The notes under the pieces are model-generated. The model saw only the letters and a list, made by a program, of their open reading frames with translations, was not told the origin of the DNA and did no database searches. The translations under genes and the position numbers were made by a program. Positions 22,040 to 28,037 of a stretch of DNA of 28,037 bases are shown one piece after another (positions within the stretch are counted from its first letter, which is position 1; the number at the start of each line of letters is the position of its first letter). This DNA is from JAYVYM01 sp046593925 (lineage in GTDB: Bacteria > Actinomycetota > Actinomycetes > Mycobacteriales > SCTD01). Where the stretch lies: contig JBKJQN010000003.1 in the NCBI GenBank assembly GCA_046593925.1, positions 1-28,037 of the forward strand, in the 5' to 3' direction.

Positions 22040-23581
22040 TCAGACGTCCTGAGACGTTTCGCCAGCATGCTGGTCGCGCAGAACCCGCTTCAGCATCTTG
22101 CCGTTGGCGTTGTGCGGTAGTTCATCAACCAGCAGCCACTGCTTGGGCAACTTGTAGGCGGCGACGGTGCCTCGCAGTCGTTGCTCCAGCGTCGACAGGT
22201 CGACCGAACGGCCGCGCCTAGGCACCACGAAGGCCGCGACGCGTTCGCCCCACTGCGGGTCCGGGAGGCCGACGACAGCCACCTGACCGACCTCGTCGAA
22301 GTCGAGCAGGGCGTTCTCTACCTCGCGCGGGTAGATGTTCGCCCCGCCGGAGATGATCATGTCCTTCTTTCGGTCGACGATGGTGAGGAACCCCTCCTCG
22401 TCCTGGACGGCGACGTCGCCTGCGCTAAGGAAACCGTCCTCGGTGATGGCCTCGGCGGTGGCAGCCGGGTCGTCGAGGTAGCCGTTCATCACGTACGGCG
22501 AGCGGCTGAACAGCTCGCCCGGCACGCCCGGCGGCACCGGCTGTCGGTCGTCGTCGAGCAGGGCGACCTCGGTCAGGAACCACGGGTGGCCGACGCTTCC
22601 GGCTTTGCGCAGCTCATCGGGCGGGCGAAGGTTCGTCACCACGCTTCCCTCTGTCGAGCCGTAGATCTCGTGCACGGCAACACCAGGGAAGGCGTCAACG
22701 ACCCAGCGCTTGAGCGGGACCGGCAGCGCCGCGGCGTTGAAATAGAGGACCTGCAGGCTCGACAGGTCCCAGCGCCGCGGGGAGTCGGCCATGACCTGCT
22801 GAAGACCCAGGGCATGCGTGGGCACCAGGAAGACGGTGTGCAAACGCTCCCGCTCGATCGTGACGAGCAGCTCCTCTGCGTCCCACTGCCGCATCATCGC
22901 CGTGAGGCCACCCATGTAGGCGCCGCCGTAGCCGAAGGCGAAGCCAGCACCGAGCGCCATCGGGGCAACGGCGGCCGTACGGCGCCCCGGTCCGAGACCA
23001 AAGTCGACGGCGCAGCCGAACAGCGTGAGCACCCGCGAGCGGTGGCTGAGCAGAGCGCCTTTCGGGGCTCCCGTGGTGCCGGAGGTGTATTGGACGGCGT
23101 ACGGCAGCAGTTCGCTGTAGCGGGCTCGCGGATCGCTGTTGCGTGACGCCGCGAGAGCCTGCTCATAGGACGGTGCAGCGCCTCCGTCGCCCAGCTCGAG
23201 TATGAGGTCGAGTCCCTGCGCCGCGTCGGGCACGCTCTCCGCGAGCGCGTCGTCAAAGACCAGACCGCGGGCGGAGGAGTGCCCGAGAAGGGCGGCGTGC
23301 TCGGTGGCCGTGCCGCGCGGGTTGAGCGGCACCATAGTGACGCCGCACTTGGCGGCTCCGGCCGCGATTTCAACGTATTCCAGCCGGTTGCGGCTCAGCA
23401 CCCCTAGCCGATCGCCGATCGAAAGTCCGCGTTCGAGCATGAGGCAGGCCAACCGGCTCGATCGCTCGTCGACCTCAGCGAAACTCAGGCGACGGTCGCC
23501 GTCCGAGACTGCCACCGCCGACGGGCTGCTGAGCGCGAACTCGCGGATGCCGCTGGCCAGGTTCATCTCGGCAGTGCTCAT
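22040..23581 (-). CDS. Acyl-CoA synthetase / AMP-dependent CoA ligase
   Basis: This 513-residue ANL-superfamily ligase has the P-loop YTSGTTGAPKGALLSH near 157-172, the adenylate-binding EIYGSTEGS near 294-302, and GDVAVQDEEGFLTIVDRKKD, then MIISGGANIYPREVENAL near 390-430, and the catalytic Lys in LPHNANGKMLKRVL near 495. It activates a carboxylate to its CoA thioester through an acyl-adenylate. The short length and sequence style suit medium-chain, branched or aromatic acids more than long-chain fatty acids. The start ATG 23581 has GAGGGAG upstream. It is the last gene of the second leftward unit and would supply the CoA ester for the dehydrogenase and aldolase-like steps. Confidence 0.92.
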   Translation of the reverse strand: MSTAEMNLASGIREFALSSPSAVAVSDGDRRLSFAEVDERSSRLACLMLERGLSIGDRLGVLSRNRLEYVEIAAGAAKCGVTMVPLNPRGTATEHAALLGHSSARGLVFDDALAESVPDAAQGLDLILELGDGGAAPSYEQALAASRNSDPRARYSELLPYAVQYTSGTTGAPKGALLSHRSRVLTLFGCAVDFGLGPGRRTAAVAPMALGAGFAFGYGGAYMGGLTAMMRQWDAEELLVTIERERLHTVFLVPTHALGLQQVMADSPRRWDLSSLQVLYFNAAALPVPLKRWVVDAFPGVAVHEIYGSTEGSVVTNLRPPDELRKAGSVGHPWFLTEVALLDDDRQPVPPGVPGELFSRSPYVMNGYLDDPAATAEAITEDGFLSAGDVAVQDEEGFLTIVDRKKDMIISGGANIYPREVENALLDFDEVGQVAVVGLPDPQWGERVAAFVVPRRGRSVDLSTLEQRLRGTVAAYKLPKQWLLVDELPHNANGKMLKRVLRDQHAGETSQDV

Positions 23582-23633
23582 GGCGGCTCCCTCTGGGTCT
23601 GCCGCACCCTGATGATGCGGCGGCACATCGCTG

Positions 23634-24251
23634 TCAGCTTGCGGTGGGGGTGGCCGACCAGGCACCGAGAACGTCATCAACGGTGTCGACCCACCCGAAG
23701 GCAAAGCCGATCGTGCCCAGGGCATGCTCGTGCTTGGCCGGGTCGAACTCGGCGGTCGCATCCGCAGCGACGTGTACGTGGTAGTCGCGTTGTCCGGCAT
23801 CTCGGGCCGTGGTCTCGATGCAGATGTTGGTCGTCACGCCGCAGAGAACGAGGTTCCTGGCCCCCAGCGAAGTGAGCACCGGCTCGAGCCGGGTGCCGTA
23901 GAAAGCGCTCGGACGCGACTTGTCGATGACGATCTCGCCCGGCCCCGGGGTCAGCTGCTCGACCAGTTCGGCGTCCCAGGAGCCCGCGGCCAGCGAGCCG
24001 ACGTCCTTCATCGCCGGCACGAGCACCGTGGGCAGCAGCCCCGCGTCGGCGTAGTCGGCTTGGTAGACGTAGCGGGTGTAGACCACGGCCACGTTGGCCT
24101 CGCGCGCCGCCTCGACCAGGCGTACGCACCCAGCAAGGGCGGGCCGCAGCGCTTCATTGTCCATGCCGATCTTGGCCATCGAGCCACCTGGCTCGAGGAA
24201 GCCGTTCTGCATGTCGATGACGAGCAGCACCGTGTCCTGCGTGGTAAGCAC
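23634..24251 (-). CDS. Isochorismatase-family cysteine hydrolase
   Basis: This 205-residue protein has the Asp-Lys-Cys triad of the family: Asp in LLVIDMQNGF (about residue 12), Lys in IVIDKSRPSAFYGT (about 110), and the nucleophilic Cys in LCGVTTNICIETTARDA (about 148). Relatives hydrolyse amides or ureido compounds (nicotinamide, N-carbamoylsarcosine, biuret, maleamate) or the vinyl ether of isochorismate. Within this cluster an amide or carbamoyl cleavage that frees an acid for CoA ligation is plausible, but this is inference. I chose GTG 24251, with GAGGAGG 5 bases upstream. It lies 76 bases after the CitE-like gene and 52 bases before the CoA synthetase gene. Confidence 0.9.
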   Translation of the reverse strand: MLTTQDTVLLVIDMQNGFLEPGGSMAKIGMDNEALRPALAGCVRLVEAAREANVAVVYTRYVYQADYADAGLLPTVLVPAMKDVGSLAAGSWDAELVEQLTPGPGEIVIDKSRPSAFYGTRLEPVLTSLGARNLVLCGVTTNICIETTARDAGQRDYHVHVAADATAEFDPAKHEHALGTIGFAFGWVDTVDDVLGAWSATPTAS

Positions 24252-24327
24252 CGCAACCTCCTCTGAATACGTCCGGCTTTTCACGAAGCTACGTGGGTCC
24301 CGGCCTGGCGGCAAGCGCACGATCGGA

Positions 24328-25179
24328 TCACCCCGGTGTGGCCAGCACGCGTCGCGCGGAGCGTACGACCGCCTCGTCGATCATGCGGCCGTCCTCGTCG
24401 GTCGCTACGGCCCGACCCGTAGACAGGGCAGCATCAAAGCGATCGACGACGTCACGAGCGCGGGCGACCTGCTGCGCGCTGGGGGTGAAGACCTCGTGCG
24501 TGACTGCCAGCTGAGCCGGGTGGATGCACACCCGTCCGACGAAGCCGAGGCGGCGCAGCGCATCGGTGTCGTCGCGAAATCGCTGCAGGTCGCGGAACTC
24601 CCGAGACACTGCAGCCGGCGGCGGCAGGGCGCCGGCCGCCGCCGACGCCACGATGACCACGCTGCGAGCGTGCAGCAGTTGCAGCCCTGAGTCGGCCACC
24701 TCGAGCCCGAGGTCAGCCGCGAGGTCGACCTCGCCCAGCTGCAGCTGGTCTACCCGGGGGGCACGCAGCAGGTCGTGCACAGCGAGCAGGCCCTGGGCAG
24801 ACTCCACGAGCGGCATCACCCGCACCCTGCCGACAGTAATCTGGGCCGATCGCTCGGCGGCAGCGAGACGCACGTCGAGGAGCTCGAGCTCGGTCCGGCT
24901 CGCGACCTTCGGCACGCACACGCCCGTGAGGCCTGCCGCGACCACAGCGTCGACGTCGAGCAGGCCGGCCTCACCCGCGTGCACGCGCACCCACAGCTGC
25001 ACACCCGACGGCGAGCCGCCGCGCACCCACGCGGCCACGGCCTCGCGCGCGTCGTCCTTCGCCGACGCGGCGACGGCGTCTTCGAGGTCGGCAATGACCG
25101 CGTCGGCGCCCCGACCAATTGCCTTGTCGAGTCGTTCGCCCCCGTCTCCCGGCACGTACAGCCAGGACCGCACGGTCAC
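24328..25179 (-). CDS. HpcH/HpaI aldolase/citrate lyase (CitE-like) family protein
   Basis: This 283-residue TIM-barrel protein begins RSWLYVPGDGGERLDKA. It shows DAVIADLEDAV (about 26-36), VRVHAGEAG, VCVPKVAS, MPLVESAQGLLA (metal-ligand Glu), GEVDLAADLG (metal-ligand Asp) and GRVCIHPAQ. This is the CitE/malyl-CoA lyase family, which cleaves or forms 3-hydroxyacyl-CoA esters or hydrolyses malyl-CoA, using Mg2+. It could act on an intermediate made by the neighbouring dehydrogenase and hydratase. The start GTG 25179 overlaps the dehydrogenase stop (GTGA). The protein lacks the extended C-terminus of malate synthase relatives. Confidence 0.88.
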   Translation of the reverse strand: MTVRSWLYVPGDGGERLDKAIGRGADAVIADLEDAVAASAKDDAREAVAAWVRGGSPSGVQLWVRVHAGEAGLLDVDAVVAAGLTGVCVPKVASRTELELLDVRLAAAERSAQITVGRVRVMPLVESAQGLLAVHDLLRAPRVDQLQLGEVDLAADLGLEVADSGLQLLHARSVVIVASAAAGALPPPAAVSREFRDLQRFRDDTDALRRLGFVGRVCIHPAQLAVTHEVFTPSAQQVARARDVVDRFDAALSTGRAVATDEDGRMIDEAVVRSARRVLATPG

Positions 25180-26339
25180 CGGATGGCGCCCTTGCCGTCG
25201 ACCAGGGCCTTGGCGATGATCGTGCGCATGATGTCGTTGGTGCCTTCGCCGATCGACATGAGGATCGCGTCGCGGTAGAGCCGCTCGACGATGAACTCCT
25301 GCGAGTACCCGTAGCCGCCGTGAATCATCATGGCGTCGCGGGAGGCAGTGATCGCGGTCTCGGACGCGAACGTCTTGGCCATCCCTGCCTGAAGGTCGAC
25401 CCGCTCGCCGGCGTCGGCGGCCGACGCGGCCCAGTAGGTGAGCAGGCGTGACGCCTGCACGCTGATGGCCATGTTGGCGAGTTTCAGCTGGATCGCCTGG
25501 AACTCGCTGATGGGGTGGCCGAACGCCTCGCGTTGCCGTGAGTAGTCCAGTGCGGCGTCGTAAGCAGCCTGTGCGATGCCGACGCTGCGTGCGGCAATGT
25601 TGATGCGTCCGATCTCGAGGCTGGAGAGCACCTGTTGCAGCCCCTTGCCTTCTTCGCCGCTGAGCAGGTCGGTAGCGGGCACCTGCACGTTGTCGAGAAC
25701 CACCTCGCAGCTCTCGGTGCCCTTGTAGCCGAGCTTGGGAAGATCTCGGCTGACCGTGAAGCCGGGGCTCGTCGTGTCGATGAGCAGCACGCTCATTCCG
25801 CGGTGCGCCGGCGTGGCGGTCGTATCGGTCTTGACCAGGACCGGGAGCGGGTTGGCGTACCGGGCGTTGGTGATCCAGGTCTTGGTGCCGTTGACGACGT
25901 AGGTGTCGCCCTCCCGCCGCGCGGTGGTCCGGATGCCCTGCAGGTCGGTGCCCGCGCCGGGTTCGGTCAGGCCCACCCCCGTGCGCCGCTGGCCGCTGGC
26001 CAGCTCGGGCAGGAAACGCTGCTTCTGCTCCTCAGTGCCATGTCGGGCGATCATCCAGCAGGACAGCGAGTGGCTGCCGAGAATCCCGGCGATGCCCATC
26101 CAGCCGCGCGAGATCTCCTCGAAGACCAACGCGAAAGAGACCTTGTCCACGTCGAGGCCGCCATACTGCTCGGGCACCGTGATGCCGAACAGGCCCATCT
26201 TCTTCATCGACTCGACGATCTCCGTCGGGTAGCGGCCTTCGTGCTCCCACTCGGAGGCCACCGGAACGATCTCCTTCTCGACGAAGGATCGCAGCACGTC
26301 GCGAAACATGCGCTGCTCATCGTTTAGCTGAAAGTCCAT
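25176..26339 (-). CDS. Acyl-CoA dehydrogenase
   Basis: This 387-residue flavoprotein oxidises an acyl-CoA to the alpha,beta-enoyl-CoA using FAD. The three domains are present: helices at the N-terminus (DFQLNDEQRMFRDVLRSFVE), the beta domain with GVGLTEPGAGTDLQGIRTTA and the FAD-binding KTWITNARYA, and the C-terminal helices with QLKLANMAISVQASRLL. The catalytic base is the Glu in LMSIGEGTNDIMR near 370. The start ATG 26339 lies one base after the DUF35 stop, with GAGAGAG upstream; the frame is open further but only as antisense of DUF35. The electrons would go to ETF, which is not encoded here. Confidence 0.94.
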   Translation of the reverse strand: MDFQLNDEQRMFRDVLRSFVEKEIVPVASEWEHEGRYPTEIVESMKKMGLFGITVPEQYGGLDVDKVSFALVFEEISRGWMGIAGILGSHSLSCWMIARHGTEEQKQRFLPELASGQRRTGVGLTEPGAGTDLQGIRTTARREGDTYVVNGTKTWITNARYANPLPVLVKTDTTATPAHRGMSVLLIDTTSPGFTVSRDLPKLGYKGTESCEVVLDNVQVPATDLLSGEEGKGLQQVLSSLEIGRINIAARSVGIAQAAYDAALDYSRQREAFGHPISEFQAIQLKLANMAISVQASRLLTYWAASAADAGERVDLQAGMAKTFASETAITASRDAMMIHGGYGYSQEFIVERLYRDAILMSIGEGTNDIMRTIIAKALVDGKGAIR

Positions 26340-26340
26340 G

Positions 26341-26769
26341 TCACGCTCTCTCTGAGTCGGGGACGTCTGAGTCAGGGTCGGGTCGGAACACGGGCAGCTG
26401 GCGACCGTCGGGAAGAGGTTCCCAGGCAAGAACCACGGGTCGTCCGGTCTGCCTCGCCGTCTCGTTGCAGTCGACGAGGCGGGTGAGCAGGAGCGGACCT
26501 TCGGCAAGGCGCACGCGCCCGATGACATACGGCACCTGGAGATCCGCCCGCGGGGCTCGGCGCACCTCGGTCGCCACATCGACAGTGCCTCGTCCGCTGG
26601 CTGCGGCGTACTCGAGGTCGACCCCACCGCAGTGCGTGCACAGGGCACGCGGGTAGTGCTGCCACTGCGTGCAGGAGCGGCAGCGCTGCAGCACGAATCG
26701 ACTCTCACGCGTTGCGTCCCACCAAGGGGCGGTGACCTCGTCGACCGGGATGTCCTCGATGGCGCTCAC
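26341..26769 (-). CDS. Zn-ribbon/OB-fold protein (DUF35 family)
   Basis: This 142-residue protein has a rubredoxin-like zinc ribbon with two CxxC knuckles (CRSC near 30-33 and CTHC near 44-47) and then an OB-fold strand set (GRGTVDVATEV; PYVIGRVRLAEGPLLLTRLV). DUF35 proteins form complexes with thiolase-superfamily enzymes or MaoC hydratases, channelling acyl-CoA. Known cases are ChsH2 with Ltp2 in steroid side-chain cleavage and the archaeal thiolase/HMG-CoA synthase complex. The gene overlaps the thiolase-like gene by 4 bases (GTGA), which supports a stoichiometric complex. The C-terminus is acidic and Pro/Asp-rich, probably flexible. Confidence 0.9.
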   Translation of the reverse strand: MSAIEDIPVDEVTAPWWDATRESRFVLQRCRSCTQWQHYPRALCTHCGGVDLEYAAASGRGTVDVATEVRRAPRADLQVPYVIGRVRLAEGPLLLTRLVDCNETARQTGRPVVLAWEPLPDGRQLPVFRPDPDSDVPDSERA

Positions 26770-27908
26770 CGGTCACGTCCCAGGAGCACCGTGGCGTGCG
26801 TCGACAGGATGCCGCCGGTCCCGTGCGCGAGCGCGACCTCCGCGCCCGGGACCTGCCGGTCCCCCGCTTCGTGCCGCAGCTGACGGGCGGCCTCGACCAG
26901 CAGCAGCAGGCCGTACATGCCCGGGTGGCAGTAGGCAAGCCCACCGCCAGACGTGTCCAGCGGGAACGCGCCGCCGGGACGGATGCGTCCGTCGGCAATG
27001 AAGGACGCGGCCTCGCCGGGACCGCAGAAACCGAGCGCCTCCAGGCTGAGGAGCACCGTGATGGTGAACGAGTCGTAGATCTCGGCGACGTCGACGTCCG
27101 CCGTCGTGAGCCCTGCACGGGCGAAGGCGGCCCGGCCCGACTCGACCGCGCCGATGCCTAGGATGTCGTCGGCCGAGGCCATCGAGGTGTGCGTCGTCGC
27201 CTCGCCGTAGCCGAGCACGACGACTGGGTGCTGCCGCAGGTCGCGTGCACGCTCCAGCGAGGTCAGCACGACGGCGCCACCGCCGTCGGTGACCAGGCAG
27301 CAGTCGAGCGTTCCTAGCGGGGTGCTCAGCAGCGGGGCGGCGAGCACGTCCTCGACGCTGAGCGGTCCCTTGCCGTAGGTCCACGCTTTTGGGTTGAGCT
27401 GTGCCCACTCCCGGGCCGCCACGGCCACTTCGGCGAGCTGCTCCCTGCTCGCGCCGAACCGGTCGAAGTAGGCCTGTGCAGCCATGGCGTAGTACGACAG
27501 CGGAAACAGTGGGGCGTACGGGGCCTCGAACTGTGACTCGGGCACTGCCGGGTCGGAGGCCGGCGCCAGCGAGCGGGAGCGGGCCGAGCGCTGGTTGGAG
27601 CCGTAGGAGATGAGCACGGTGGAGCATTGACCGGCTTCGATGGCCTGCACCGCGCGGGCGACGTACATCTCGAAGGCTGAGCCGCCGGCGTACGTGGAGT
27701 CGGTCCAGGCCGGCTGCAGCCCGAGGTAGTCGGCGAGCTGGGTGGCTGCGAAGCGCCCGACGCCGACGGTGGCGAGGCCGTCGACGTCAGTCAGCGCCAG
27801 CCCGGCGTCAGCGAGCGCGCCGGTGATCGCCTGCGCTTGCAGCCCAAGGGCCGAGCGTCCCGCCTGGCCGAGGTCGGACTCCGCGACGCCCACCACGGCG
27901 ACGGTCAT
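26766..27908 (-). CDS. Thiolase-superfamily protein without catalytic cysteines (SCP2/Ltp2 lipid-transfer type)
   Basis: This 380-residue protein has the thiolase double fold (VAVVGVAESDLGQAG start; TDGGGAVVLTSLERARDL; VAEIYDSFTITVLLSLEALG; GGLAYCHPGMYGLL; AHGTGGILSTHATVLLGRD). At the nucleophile position relatives have Cys, and this protein reads YAGGSAFEM. At the second Cys position it reads GTGG. The active-site His in CHP and a Tyr in EIYDSFT are kept. This matches the non-thiolytic Ltp2-like group, which performs retro-aldol cleavage of beta-hydroxyacyl-CoAs together with a DUF35 partner, encoded next door. ATGA overlap with the upstream MaoC-like gene and GTGA overlap with DUF35 support one complex. 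The aldolase role is inference. Confidence 0.87.
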   Translation of the reverse strand: MTVAVVGVAESDLGQAGRSALGLQAQAITGALADAGLALTDVDGLATVGVGRFAATQLADYLGLQPAWTDSTYAGGSAFEMYVARAVQAIEAGQCSTVLISYGSNQRSARSRSLAPASDPAVPESQFEAPYAPLFPLSYYAMAAQAYFDRFGASREQLAEVAVAAREWAQLNPKAWTYGKGPLSVEDVLAAPLLSTPLGTLDCCLVTDGGGAVVLTSLERARDLRQHPVVVLGYGEATTHTSMASADDILGIGAVESGRAAFARAGLTTADVDVAEIYDSFTITVLLSLEALGFCGPGEAASFIADGRIRPGGAFPLDTSGGGLAYCHPGMYGLLLLVEAARQLRHEAGDRQVPGAEVALAHGTGGILSTHATVLLGRDR

Positions 27909-28037
27909 GACCGCACCTCAACCTTTGCGCTGGCAGTCTCGATCGCAGCCCGCGCCTGGTCGCCGACGACGAGCACGCGTAGCGCGACCGAGACGACCCC
28001 GTCGTCGACCTTGGTGATCTCACCCTCGCAGCGCACC
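27905..28037 (-). CDS. MaoC-like dehydratase/hot-dog protein, C-terminal fragment (partial)
   Basis: The last 43 codons of a gene enter from the right edge and end at the TGA overlapping the thiolase start (ATGA). The fragment reads RCEGEITKVDDGVVSVALRV, then ends ASAKVEVRS. This is the strand pattern at the end of MaoC-type hydratases (xGxVTxVxDGxVxVxLxV...GxAxVxL). The catalytic motif lies outside the window. In steroid-type side-chain degradation a MaoC protein sits next to DUF35 and Ltp2, which fits this position. The family call rests on a short stretch. Confidence 0.6.
   Translation of the reverse strand, partial: VRCEGEITKVDDGVVSVALRVLVVGDQARAAIETASAKVEVRS

Noticed and set aside
1..28037. 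CRISPR arrays, rRNA genes or insertion sequences
   Set aside because: No regularly spaced repeats, rRNA-like sequence or transposase frames were seen.

Overview
The window is high-GC actinobacterial DNA. The left part carries a conserved actinobacterial gene trio (histidine phosphatase of the MSMEG_4193 type, DUF3090, SCO1664 family), an F420-type LLM flavin oxidoreductase, a DUF5703 protein and several GTG starts, some apparently leaderless. These point to a mycothiol/F420-using member of the Actinomycetia. The genus cannot be fixed from sequence alone.

Layout. (1) 1-9149 is a core-like segment: the tail of a metzincin-type protease, the SCO1664/DUF3090/phosphomutase trio, CorA, two adjacent undecaprenyl-diphosphatase paralogues, the LLM oxidoreductase, an aldo/keto reductase, DUF5703, an M20 peptidase and tRNA-Leu(GAG). 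(2) 9150-11019 is wreckage of an integrative element beside the tRNA. It holds a tyrosine integrase that loses its C-terminus, and the N-terminus of a MobF relaxase joined to it head-on near 10582. (3) 11020-11636 has no convincing gene. (4) 11637-28037 is a catabolic block of about 16 kb.

The catabolic block has three transcription units plus one stand-alone gene. A rightward pair encodes an amidohydrolase broken by a 7-bp tandem duplication and a MIP18/DUF59 protein. A leftward nine-gene unit (20247 to 13029) encodes a Liv-type ABC importer (binding protein, LivH, LivM, LivG, LivF), a FadR-type GntR regulator, a cupin, an enoyl-CoA hydratase-like protein and a degenerate MaoC-like protein, mostly with 4-base start/stop overlaps. 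Divergent from it is a TPP-dependent decarboxylase/lyase-like enzyme. A second leftward unit (28037 to 22040) encodes a MaoC-like C-terminus, a cysteine-less thiolase-superfamily protein, a DUF35 Zn-ribbon/OB protein, an acyl-CoA dehydrogenase, a CitE-like lyase, an isochorismatase-like hydrolase and an acyl-CoA synthetase.

Taken together, the block looks like import of a small carboxylated or aromatic compound, CoA activation, and cleavage of a CoA-bound side chain. The ACAD + MaoC + DUF35 + cysteine-less thiolase set resembles the ChsE/ChsH/Ltp2 retro-aldol module of steroid side-chain degradation. The substrate is unknown. The position beside a tRNA with integrase/relaxase remains suggests the block came in by transfer.
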